From assembly GCA_012520845.1 (NCBI GenBank), contig JAAYNL010000016.1, forward strand, positions 1 through 64,000: a stretch of DNA of 64,000 bases, written 5' to 3'. The notes under the pieces are model-generated. The model had not been told where the DNA came from. It did not search any database and worked only from the letters and a program-made list of their open reading frames with translations. Shown piece after piece: positions 49,925 to 57,999 of the stretch (positions are counted from its first letter, which is position 1; each line of letters starts with the position of its first letter). Origin of the DNA: Thermoplasmatales archaeon (GTDB lineage Archaea; Thermoplasmatota; Thermoplasmata; Methanomassiliicoccales; Methanomethylophilaceae). Both the position numbers and the translations under genes were made by a program.

Positions 49925-52900
49925 ATGAGGGTATTTGAGAACGATCCCGATGGGAAAGAGGGATCCGTCCGCATAGCGTATCTGAGCGTGATGAACAGGG
50001 ACGGCGTCCTGGTGGGGAAGGCGATGGCCGAGGCCGACGTCCCAGTCCACGTAAAGGTGGCCTGCGCCGATTCTGAAACGATTGACAGTGACGAACGCTC
50101 CTTTGTTTCCTTCATGGAGGCCGTAGCCGAGGCGGACGTGTTTTTCGTCAGACTGCACGGGGACCATTATTGGTACAGAAAATTCGACAGGATGATGGAG
50201 GTCGTTGAGAAGAACGGCGTGGATATGCTTTATGACGGGACGCTACCCGAAACCGACGCCGAATACCGCGATTATTTCAGGCACGGCGATTCCGATTACC
50301 GCCTTGTGCGCTCGTTCCTGGGGCTTGGCGGGAAAACGAACCACGACTCTCTGATGAAATGGGTCTGCAGAGAGATTCTCGGCATGGACGTGCCGGTGCC
50401 TGAGCCCGTGCTCGGGAGGACCGAGGGTATATTCGTTCAGGGGTTCGAGGAGGACCCGGACCCGAAGGAATTCTTCAAGACGCTGGATCGGGAGAAACCC
50501 ACGGTTGGCGTGATGTTCCACGCGACCACGCTTGCCAAGGAGACGACGGCCCCCGTCGAAGAGTTGATTGCGTCGGTGCGAAGGCATGGCGCAAACGTCA
50601 TTCCGGTGTTTTTCGTATCCTCGCCGGATAAAATCACGGGCAGCATCGGCGTGGAAGCCACGATTAGGAAATACATGGTTGAGGGCGGCAGATTCCTGCC
50701 GGATTCCGTGATAATGGCCGCTGGTTTTTCCCAGATCAACATGAACTCGCAGGGACGAGACGCTTCCGAGGAAGCGTACAATTTCTTCGAGGAATTCGAC
50801 GTCCCGATCATCCAGGCCGGGAGCATCCACCGCTCGGTGGAAAAGTGGGAAAAGGATATCATCGGCATGACCCAGCCGGAAATCGGCGTCAACGTAATCT
50901 GGCCGGAGTACGACGGCCAAGTGATTTCCGTCCCGCACACCTTCAGCCACATAGGCGAGGACGGCAGGATTACCGCAATAGGCGTCCGGGACAGGACCGA
51001 GAGGATCGCCTCCTTGGCCGTTTCATGGGCGGAATTGAGGAGGAAGCCCGCCTCCGATAGGAAGGTGGCGGTTATCCTGAACATGTACCCGCCGACGAAC
51101 GACAGGGTCGGCGGGGCCGCCGGCCTGGACACTTTCGAGAGCATTCGTAACTGCCTCATTGCCATGAAGGAAGCAGGTTACAAGGTTGACCGCATCCCCT
51201 CCTGCGGCAACGAGGTCGTGGATGAGGTCCTTGCCGGACTCACGAGCGACATGGAATGGGTGCCTGAAGACGAGATTGAGGGCAGGGCAATGGATTTCAT
51301 GACAATCGACGAATACCGCGTATGGTACGACGCCGTCCCCGAAAAGGCCAGGGAAGGGATGGTACGTAGCTGGGGCGACCCCCCGGGACCCATTTCCGTT
51401 CACGACGGGAAATTCATCATACCCGGCGTCATGAATGGCAACGTTTTCATCGGCACGCAGCCGAACAGGGGACAGCACGATCAGGCGGAGACGCTTTACC
51501 ACGACCCCAGAGTCGTCATGCCCCACCAATACCTCGCTTTCTACCGCTGGCTCAAATACGAATTTGAGGCGGACTGCGTGGTCCACATGGGGACCCACGG
51601 CACCCTCGAATGGCTTCCAGGGAAAGGGAACGGCCTTTCCTCCTCCTGCTACCCCGACGTGATCCTGGACACGATGCCCAATGTCTACCCGTACATCATA
51701 AACGACCCGGGCGAGGGCATGCAATGCAAGCGCCGCACGAATTCCGTCCTCATAGCGTACATGACGCCGGCGATGACCAGGGCCGGCGGGTACGAGGAAC
51801 TAGGGGAATTGGATGCCAATTTACAGGAATACCTGAATTCCAAGCGCAGCCTCCAAGAGGAGAAAAGGAAAATGCTCGCCCTGGAGATAAGACGCGCCGT
51901 CGGGAATCTGGAGATGTACAAGGAATTGGGCATCGACCCCGAATGCGGCGAGGAGGAATTCGAGAAAGGTATTGACAAGATTTACGACTACGTAGCCGAC
52001 ATCAAGGACGCGTTGATAAAGGACGGTCTCCACATACTCGGGAAGGTCCCGGACGACGAAAGGCTGAAAGAGATGGTCTACAGCCTATGCCGCCTCAGGA
52101 ACGGAAGCGTGCCATCGCTAAGGGGAGCCGTTGCCACCGCCATGGGTTTGGACCTGGACGCTTTGCTCGACAGCCCCTCCGCATTCCACGAAGAGAAGGG
52201 TGTGACGTACGGCACCCTCCTAGACAGGGTCGACGGAGGGTTCGAAGACCTCATAAGGGAGATGCACGCGGTCAGTTACGACCTGGAAAGATCTCTGGGG
52301 GCGGCGACTTCCATGTTCGGAAAAGTCCCCGGGGACATGGAAATGTCCATCGGCTACGTTTGCGACCACATCCACCCATCGATAATGAGGATAACCGACG
52401 AGATGAGGTATTTCCTGCAGGGGAACGCAGGGGGGTACGTTCCGCCGGGCCCCTCCGGTTCCCCAACGAGGGGGAACGCCCACCTCCTGCCCACAGGGAA
52501 GAACTGCTATTCCATTGACCCGGACGCCATACCTTCGTCCGCCAGCTGGGAAATCGGGAAGAAGATGGCTGACGGCATGATAGAGCGTTACGTGGAGGAT
52601 AACGGGGCGTACCCGGAAAGCGTGGGCATCGTCCTGTGGGCGACGGACACCATGAAAACAGGCGGCGACGACATTGCGTATATACTGTACCTGATGGGGA
52701 TGAGACCCATTTGGGGTTCGGCCGGCGGCCGCGTCGTCGGGACCGAGGTCATCCCAATCGATGAATTAGGAAGACCCAGGATAGACGTGACCGTCAGGAT
52801 TTCCGGCATGTTCAGGGATTCGTTCCCCGCCCTTTCCGATATGCTCGTGGAAGCCGCCGACACCGTCGCCGGCCTCGATGAATCCGAGGAGGACAATTTC

Positions 52901-53722
52901 TACAAAAAACACCTGAGGGAGGACGTCGCCGAGATGATCAAAGGGGGCATGTCCCCGGCTGAGGCCGTCGAAATGGCCGGCATCCGGGTGTTCGGAGACC
53001 CACCGGGACAGCACGGGAACGGGGTTTCCGTGCTGATAGAGTCGTCAAAATGGGATACCATCGACCAAATCGCGGAAACGTACGCAACCTGGGGCTCCTA
53101 CGCCTACGGCGGAAAGTGGAAGGGCGAAAAGGTGCCCGTCGCATTCAAGCGCAGGATGGCCACTATGGAAGTCACCGTCAAAAACCACAACGACAGGGAA
53201 TTCGATTTGTTGGACATTGACGACGACTACGACTCCCTTGGCGGGATGAATGCCGCAGTGAGGGTGTTCGGCGGGAAAACCCCGTATTCCTTCATGGGCG
53301 ACTCTTCCGACCCGGACCGTCTGAAGGCGAGGACCTTGGAAGAGGAGACCGCGTACGTCATGAGGAGCAGGGTCCTGAACCCCATATGGGTGGAGGGGCT
53401 GAAAGAGCACGGGTACAGGGGCGCGATGGAACTAGCCAAGCTGGCCGAGTACATGCTGGGCTGGTCCGCAACCTCCGACAGCATCGAGGATTGGATGTTC
53501 CAGGCGGTTACCGAGAAGATGGTCTTCGACGAGGAAACGCGGCATTGGGTCAACGAAAACAACCCCGCCGCCATGAAGGAAATGATCGAGGACCTGTTGG
53601 AAGCCATCGACAGGGGATTGTGGGACGCCGACGAAGAAACGAAGAGGGAATTGGAGGAACTCTACCTGGAATACGAGGGATTGATGGAGGACGCCGGGGG
53701 GAAAAGGGTCGCGTCCGGGTAA
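49925..53722 (+). CDS. cobN: Cobaltochelatase large subunit CobN-like
   Basis: 1265 residues, full length for CobN/ChlH. Conserved patches are GTQPNRGQHDQAETLYHDPR, VVHMGTHGTLEWLPGKGNGL, GYVPPGPSGSPTRGNAHLLP, PTGKNCYSIDPDAIPSSASW and FGDPPGQHGNGV. It binds a tetrapyrrole and inserts metal with ATPase help from ChlI/ChlD-like partners encoded upstream in the same operon. Cobalt is the likely metal because of the neighbouring cbiZ and btuCD. Start: ATG 49925 rather than GTG 49916. No other corrin-ring synthesis gene is in the window. Confidence 0.92.
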   Translation: MRVFENDPDGKEGSVRIAYLSVMNRDGVLVGKAMAEADVPVHVKVACADSETIDSDERSFVSFMEAVAEADVFFVRLHGDHYWYRKFDRMMEVVEKNGVDMLYDGTLPETDAEYRDYFRHGDSDYRLVRSFLGLGGKTNHDSLMKWVCREILGMDVPVPEPVLGRTEGIFVQGFEEDPDPKEFFKTLDREKPTVGVMFHATTLAKETTAPVEELIASVRRHGANVIPVFFVSSPDKITGSIGVEATIRKYMVEGGRFLPDSVIMAAGFSQINMNSQGRDASEEAYNFFEEFDVPIIQAGSIHRSVEKWEKDIIGMTQPEIGVNVIWPEYDGQVISVPHTFSHIGEDGRITAIGVRDRTERIASLAVSWAELRRKPASDRKVAVILNMYPPTNDRVGGAAGLDTFESIRNCLIAMKEAGYKVDRIPSCGNEVVDEVLAGLTSDMEWVPEDEIEGRAMDFMTIDEYRVWYDAVPEKAREGMVRSWGDPPGPISVHDGKFIIPGVMNGNVFIGTQPNRGQHDQAETLYHDPRVVMPHQYLAFYRWLKYEFEADCVVHMGTHGTLEWLPGKGNGLSSSCYPDVILDTMPNVYPYIINDPGEGMQCKRRTNSVLIAYMTPAMTRAGGYEELGELDANLQEYLNSKRSLQEEKRKMLALEIRRAVGNLEMYKELGIDPECGEEEFEKGIDKIYDYVADIKDALIKDGLHILGKVPDDERLKEMVYSLCRLRNGSVPSLRGAVATAMGLDLDALLDSPSAFHEEKGVTYGTLLDRVDGGFEDLIREMHAVSYDLERSLGAATSMFGKVPGDMEMSIGYVCDHIHPSIMRITDEMRYFLQGNAGGYVPPGPSGSPTRGNAHLLPTGKNCYSIDPDAIPSSASWEIGKKMADGMIERYVEDNGAYPESVGIVLWATDTMKTGGDDIAYILYLMGMRPIWGSAGGRVVGTEVIPIDELGRPRIDVTVRISGMFRDSFPALSDMLVEAADTVAGLDESEEDNFYKKHLREDVAEMIKGGMSPAEAVEMAGIRVFGDPPGQHGNGVSVLIESSKWDTIDQIAETYATWGSYAYGGKWKGEKVPVAFKRRMATMEVTVKNHNDREFDLLDIDDDYDSLGGMNAAVRVFGGKTPYSFMGDSSDPDRLKARTLEEETAYVMRSRVLNPIWVEGLKEHGYRGAMELAKLAEYMLGWSATSDSIEDWMFQAVTEKMVFDEETRHWVNENNPAAMKEMIEDLLEAIDRGLWDADEETKRELEELYLEYEGLMEDAGGKRVASG

Positions 53723-53797
53723 CCGTCCGGTACCGCCCTCCGCTTCGGTCGACGTGCGTCGGTACTGGCTCACAATTCCATCTTTTTATATAGGGAT

Positions 53798-53816
53798 ATT
53801 GGCAATACCATCCAAT
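53798..53816. promoter_or_regulatory. 19-bp palindromic operator, site 3 (BtuCD operon)
   Basis: ATTGGCAATACCATCCAAT: the outer ATTGG/CCAAT arms match sites 1 and 2 with 9 bases between. It lies just downstream of a TTTTTATATA box (53783-53792), at the expected transcription start. Confidence 0.7.
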
Positions 53817-53904
53817 GGTGAGGAGTTGGCAGTAACCTCCAACGAATTCGTCGCCCCAGCCCCCGGCGGGACTGGATTGGCCGTTGAACGGAGGTCTGAT
53901 TAAG

Positions 53905-55011
53905 GTGCCGCAATCGGATACGAAGGCATTGGAAGCGGAAAAAAAATTCTCCGAACTGAAAAATAAAGAGGAATTCAGGCGAAAGCACGCAAAAACGAAA
54001 CTGTTCATAATATTGGTCGGCGGCACGCTGGCACTGGCGGTGACGTACATCTTCTCCCTTACCATGGGCATATTCCCGCTGACCTTCGCCGAGGCACTGC
54101 GGGGGGTCTGCAACATCGTCTTCAATTGGGGCCCCTCTGACACGAACATGGGTGAGAAAATCATCTATTACCTGAGGATGCCGCGTTCGATTTGCGCGAT
54201 TTGCGTCGGTGCGGGGCTGGCCGTCGCCGGTGCCGTGATGCAGGCACTTATCAAAAACCCGCTAGTGGATCCTTTCATCACAGGGGTGTCGTCCGGTGCG
54301 TCATTCGGGGTGGTGGCCATCACGCTAGGCGGTTTCGCTTCCGGGGTTATGGCGGGATTCACGATCCCGATTGCCGCGATAATTGGGGCGATAGCCGCAT
54401 TCTCCGTCACAATGTTCGTCGCGGAAATGGCCGGCGGAAAGGCAATGAGCTACGTGCTGGCCGGCGTGATAATATCCACAGGCCTTTCCTCGGCCATCAC
54501 CCTGATGATATATTTCAACGTTAAGGATTACCACATGATCATGCGGTGGATGTTCGGATCGTTCACCGACCTGTCCTGGAACAGCGCGTGCATAATATTC
54601 CTGGGAACCTTGATCCCGATGGCAATCGCCTTCTTGTTTTCCAAAAAACTCAACGTGATGCTGCTGGGCGAGGAACAGGCGATGTACCTAGGAATCGACG
54701 TAAGGACCCTCAAACGTGGCCTGATGGTACTGGTCGCCGTGCTTGCGGCTTTCTGCGTGGCGTATTGCGGCGTGATAGGCTTCGTCGGCCTAATCATCCC
54801 CCACCTATGCAGGATGCTGATTGGCGGGGACCATAGGCTGCTGATACCCTCCTCGGCGGTCGTCGGCGGGTTCGTGCTGTTGGTCGCCGACATATTCTGC
54901 AAAACCGCCGCAGCGCCATCGGAACTGCCGATCGGGGCCGTCGTAGCGGTCCTCGGAGTGCCGTTCTTCCTCATGCTCATGGTGAAGGAGGGGAAGAGAT
55001 ATGCTATGTGA
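53905..55011 (+). CDS. btuC: FecCD/BtuC family ABC permease
   Basis: 368 residues. A charged cytoplasmic N-terminus (about 35 residues) precedes about nine to ten membrane helices. Signatures are RMPRSICAICVGAGLAVAGA, QALIKNPLVDPFITGVSSGA, MRWMFGSFTDLSWN and GLIIPHLCRMLIGGDHRLL, the BtuD-contact loop. It imports corrinoid or a metal chelate. A GTG at 53905 with GGAGGT 9 bases upstream is chosen over the TTG at 53884. It overlaps btuD by 11 bases. Confidence 0.92.
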   Translation: MPQSDTKALEAEKKFSELKNKEEFRRKHAKTKLFIILVGGTLALAVTYIFSLTMGIFPLTFAEALRGVCNIVFNWGPSDTNMGEKIIYYLRMPRSICAICVGAGLAVAGAVMQALIKNPLVDPFITGVSSGASFGVVAITLGGFASGVMAGFTIPIAAIIGAIAAFSVTMFVAEMAGGKAMSYVLAGVIISTGLSSAITLMIYFNVKDYHMIMRWMFGSFTDLSWNSACIIFLGTLIPMAIAFLFSKKLNVMLLGEEQAMYLGIDVRTLKRGLMVLVAVLAAFCVAYCGVIGFVGLIIPHLCRMLIGGDHRLLIPSSAVVGGFVLLVADIFCKTAAAPSELPIGAVVAVLGVPFFLMLMVKEGKRYAM

Positions 55012-55822
55012 CGCGCGCGCCCAGGGCGGTCGGTCGACGAGCGTCTCGCCGGAAACCGTGCTGAGAGTCCACAACCTCGTGTTCGGGTATACCGAGAAAA
55101 ACACCCTCGAAGGCGTGGACATCGATGCGAAAAAAGGCGAATTCGTCGCACTTGTAGGGCCGAACGGCTCCGGCAAAACGACTATGATGCGCTGCATCAA
55201 TAAAATACTTAGACAGAGGGAAGGGACCGTCGAGATAACGGGGAAAGACACGAAGGGGCTGACCCTTGACGAAATTTCGAGGTTGTGCACAACGGTCCCC
55301 GCGACCACCCCCTTGGGTTTTTCCCTCTCAACCAAAGAATTCGTCACATTGGGCAGATCACCGTACGCCAAGACCTGGATGTGGGAATCCGATGAGGATG
55401 TCGAAATCGTGGAAAAAGCGATGTGGGACTTCGGGATCCTCCATTTTTCCGAACGGAGACTGGACGAACTCAGCAGCGGGGAACGTGCCAGGGCATTGTT
55501 GGCCAAGGGCGTCGTACAGCAACCGAAGCTGATGATGGTCGACGAGCCCAGCGCGCACCTCGACATAAAATACAAAATCCAGGTGATGCAGATGCTGAAA
55601 AGTCTGGCGGAAAACGGGATCACAGTCCTGATGGCGTCCCACGACATCAACCTCGTGACGGCATACTGCGACAAGGTCCTCCTACTCCACGGCGGGAGGA
55701 TCGTGGATTACGGTACGCCCGCCGAGGTCGTCACCGAGGAATCCATGAAGAAGGTGTTCGACATAGACGTCAGGATAATCCGCGAGAGCGGCGTCCCATA
55801 TATACTGCCGTCGGTGACCTGA
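55001..55822 (+). CDS. btuD: ABC transporter ATP-binding protein, BtuD/FepC-like
   Basis: 273 residues. Walker A is GPNGSGKTTM (near residue 52), the signature is ELSSGERARALLAKG, Walker B is LMMVDEPSAHLD and the switch His is in MASHDINL. It drives the permease encoded just upstream (11-base overlap). The gene is followed by tRNA-Leu. Confidence 0.92.
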   Translation: MLCDARAQGGRSTSVSPETVLRVHNLVFGYTEKNTLEGVDIDAKKGEFVALVGPNGSGKTTMMRCINKILRQREGTVEITGKDTKGLTLDEISRLCTTVPATTPLGFSLSTKEFVTLGRSPYAKTWMWESDEDVEIVEKAMWDFGILHFSERRLDELSSGERARALLAKGVVQQPKLMMVDEPSAHLDIKYKIQVMQMLKSLAENGITVLMASHDINLVTAYCDKVLLLHGGRIVDYGTPAEVVTEESMKKVFDIDVRIIRESGVPYILPSVT

Positions 55823-55881
55823 GGATCGGTGCGCAGCGTTCGGAAACCAATATAAACGGAAACCGTCAATCAAGCACCGGA

Positions 55882-55965
55882 GTGGGGGTAGCCAAGCCCG
55901 GCCAAAGGCGCGGGACTTAGGATCCCGTCTTTAGCGGTTCGAGGGTTCAAATCCCTTCCCCCACA
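55882..55965 (+). tRNA. tRNA-Leu (anticodon UAG)
   Basis: 84 nt, class II with a long variable arm. The acceptor stem GTGGGGG pairs with CCCCCAC; the D-arm is TAGCCAAGCCCGGCCAAAGG; the anticodon stem-loop CGGGA-CTTAGGA-TCCCG reads UAG; the T-arm contains GGTTCAAATCC. CCA is not encoded. A TATA-like AATATAAA at about 55849-55856 gives standard spacing. It decodes CUA/CUG leucine codons. It sits between two corrinoid-transport operons without apparent link. Confidence 0.95.
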
Positions 55966-56032
55966 CCTTTTGGATATATCGTGATACTGAATGTAATAAT
56001 CAATATATAGACGGCCGACGGTTTACATTGGC

Positions 56033-56051
56033 GTTGGATGAAGCATCCAAC
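56033..56051. promoter_or_regulatory. 19-bp palindromic operator, site 4 (second transport operon)
   Basis: GTTGGATGAAGCATCCAAC, 8-bp perfect arms, the same 19-bp geometry as sites 1-3 with outer A/T replaced by G/C. It follows a TATATA box (about 56003-56009) and ends just before the GGAGGAG ribosome site of the next gene. Confidence 0.72.
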
Positions 56052-56063
56052 GGAGGAGAGAAA

Positions 56064-56624
56064 ATGGATAGCAAAGTAATAGCGTTAGCTATCGTCGGCG
56101 TCCTCATCGGCGCCGGTGTTGGCATAGGTGCTGGCTACGCTGTGTGGAACAGCGATGACGCAGAGGGAGAGACTTACTACTTCTACCTCCATTTTGACAC
56201 GGACAACGAAAGAAACGGTTGGTACGAAGGAAATGGGTCCGATGCCCTTGACGGTTTCGACAAAGCCATGAAAAAGGCTGGATTCGTTTGGACGCGCTCA
56301 AGTCTTGGATATGTTGGGAAAATCGACAACGCGGGTTCATGGGCCCATTACCAATATCTGTACGAAGCAACCGATGCGTTGGCAGCGGATTCCAGCGTCC
56401 TGGGCGTCAACGAAGGCGAGTTCTTTGAATATTCCAACGGATGGAAATCCATGACTGGATATGATTGGGCCGATGCGAATGACAAAACGATGAAGCTGAA
56501 ACAGTTCAACAGCAACATCTACTTCCTCTCGGTCTACGTACAGACTGGACCTTCGACATGGGAGGCAAAGAACCCCACTACCACAGACGCATGGAAGAAC
56601 TCGGGTCCTTTCGCCGCGGCCTGA
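56064..56624 (+). CDS. Membrane-anchored secreted protein (possible DUF4430-like ligand domain)
   Basis: 186 residues. MDSKVIALAIVGVLIGAGVG is a membrane anchor nearly identical to that of the binding protein at 42954. The exported part (YYFYLHFDTDNERNGWYEGN, ALDGFDKAMKKAGF, YSNGWKSMTGYDW) looks like one compact domain that recalls DUF4430/transcobalamin-like modules, a tentative match. First gene of an operon with a binding protein, the propeller-permease and an ATPase, so it is probably an extra extracellular ligand-capture component. Confidence 0.6.
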   Translation: MDSKVIALAIVGVLIGAGVGIGAGYAVWNSDDAEGETYYFYLHFDTDNERNGWYEGNGSDALDGFDKAMKKAGFVWTRSSLGYVGKIDNAGSWAHYQYLYEATDALAADSSVLGVNEGEFFEYSNGWKSMTGYDWADANDKTMKLKQFNSNIYFLSVYVQTGPSTWEAKNPTTTDAWKNSGPFAAA

Positions 56625-56658
56625 AGAACGAAACCGCTTGAAAAACGCGGTGGGGCGA

Positions 56659-57999
56659 ATGGGGTCATCTGCAAAAAAGACGCTGCTGACAGCCGTCATC
56701 GTGTTGATGGGTCCCGTCCTGGCAGTATCCCTCGGCGGAGGATCCCCGCCCACCGCATACCAATCCCAAGGTATTGCCATCGACTTCGGTGACAGAGACG
56801 TTTCCTGGACCGACGTCAACTTGAGGTATTTCGGAGACCCCATCAAAGCCCTCGGACGCGCCTGCGACGAATGGGGATTCACGTCTACCATCAATGACGA
56901 CACGGTCAGTGAAATAAACGGCTTCATAAATTCCGAAACGGCCGAATGGGGCCTCTGGATTATCGAACAGGGTTCCATGGGATGGAAAAGGATCGGCAGC
57001 CCATATCCCAACATCAAGGATTATACCATAGCCGCTTGGGCATATTGCGGCGACGGGGAGACCCCCTCTGTCGCAATTGACCAGTACGGCAGGAGCATAT
57101 ACGGTTACCCGCAGGCAAGAAGGGTAGTCACCCTTTCTCCGTCGCTGACCGAAATGATTGGCGCTCTCAACGCCGAAAACACGCTTGTGGGCATGGATGC
57201 GTACAGCGACTACCCACAGAAAATCGTCGATTTGAAAAACAAGGGTGACATCGCCATCGTCGGTGGCTACGTAAACCCGAATTTTGAGGCCATCATGAAA
57301 ACCAATCCAGATTTGGTGTTCTGCGACGGCGGCCAGTACTCCCACTATGAAATGGCGGAACGAATCAGGAAAGCGTCTGTGAACGCCATAGTCCTTTATG
57401 CCGGCGAAAGCATCGAAACCATACAGGACAATATCTTCATAATGGGGACCGCGATGGGCTTCGACCTAAGGTCTCTGACAGTCTTGAAAGAACTTGGGAT
57501 TGCGGAATCTGAAATCATCGAAAAAATCAGCGGCGGGGATTACAAACCATCGAAGGCGATGGTTGCCCTCGAACCCGTAAAATCGCCCTGGGTTTCCGGT
57601 TCCTACACATATTTCAACGACGTGCTCAACGTTTTGATGGTCGAGAATGCGTTTTCGGGTGAATACGGGTGGATGCAGGTAAACTCCGAAAGCATCCCAA
57701 AAGCCAATCCGAACGTCATAATAGTCATCGCCGATTCATATAGACCGACCGAAACCGATTACCAGCACATGCTCGGTCAACTTTCCCGAGAATGGAAAAG
57801 CACCGACGCGTATGAGAACGGCAGGATATACATGTTCACGGACGACTTAGGAATATTGGCCAGCAGACCAGGTCCCAGATACGCCCAGTTGATGGAGATT
57901 CTCTATTTGGCGTTTAGCGCCTCTCCGAACCTCCCCATGTACATCGGGGACAATTACTTCGATTATCTAGAAGTGACGAAACGGATGGGGTATGATTAA
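56659..57999 (+). CDS. Two-domain substrate-binding protein, BtuF-like with N-terminal extra domain
   Basis: 446 residues. A signal or anchor helix (about residues 5-27) is followed by a ~110-residue module (GIAIDFGDRDVSWTDVNLRY ... WGLWIIEQGSMGWKRIG ... AAWAYCGDGETP) and, from about residue 154, a FepB/BtuF-type binding domain (RRVVTLSPSLTEMIGALNAE, MKTNPDLVFCDGG). The N-terminal module is also at the start of the next protein. ATG 56659 with GGTGGGG upstream is preferred to a TTG at 56638. Ligand probably a corrinoid or related chelate. Confidence 0.78.
   Translation: MGSSAKKTLLTAVIVLMGPVLAVSLGGGSPPTAYQSQGIAIDFGDRDVSWTDVNLRYFGDPIKALGRACDEWGFTSTINDDTVSEINGFINSETAEWGLWIIEQGSMGWKRIGSPYPNIKDYTIAAWAYCGDGETPSVAIDQYGRSIYGYPQARRVVTLSPSLTEMIGALNAENTLVGMDAYSDYPQKIVDLKNKGDIAIVGGYVNPNFEAIMKTNPDLVFCDGGQYSHYEMAERIRKASVNAIVLYAGESIETIQDNIFIMGTAMGFDLRSLTVLKELGIAESEIIEKISGGDYKPSKAMVALEPVKSPWVSGSYTYFNDVLNVLMVENAFSGEYGWMQVNSESIPKANPNVIIVIADSYRPTETDYQHMLGQLSREWKSTDAYENGRIYMFTDDLGILASRPGPRYAQLMEILYLAFSASPNLPMYIGDNYFDYLEVTKRMGYD

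Noticed and set aside
45470-53722. Magnesium chelatase for bacteriochlorophyll
   Set aside because: ChlI/ChlD/CobN homology alone would allow it, but the cbiZ and BtuCD context, the shared operator and the archaeal setting favour cobalt or a related metal in corrinoid metabolism.
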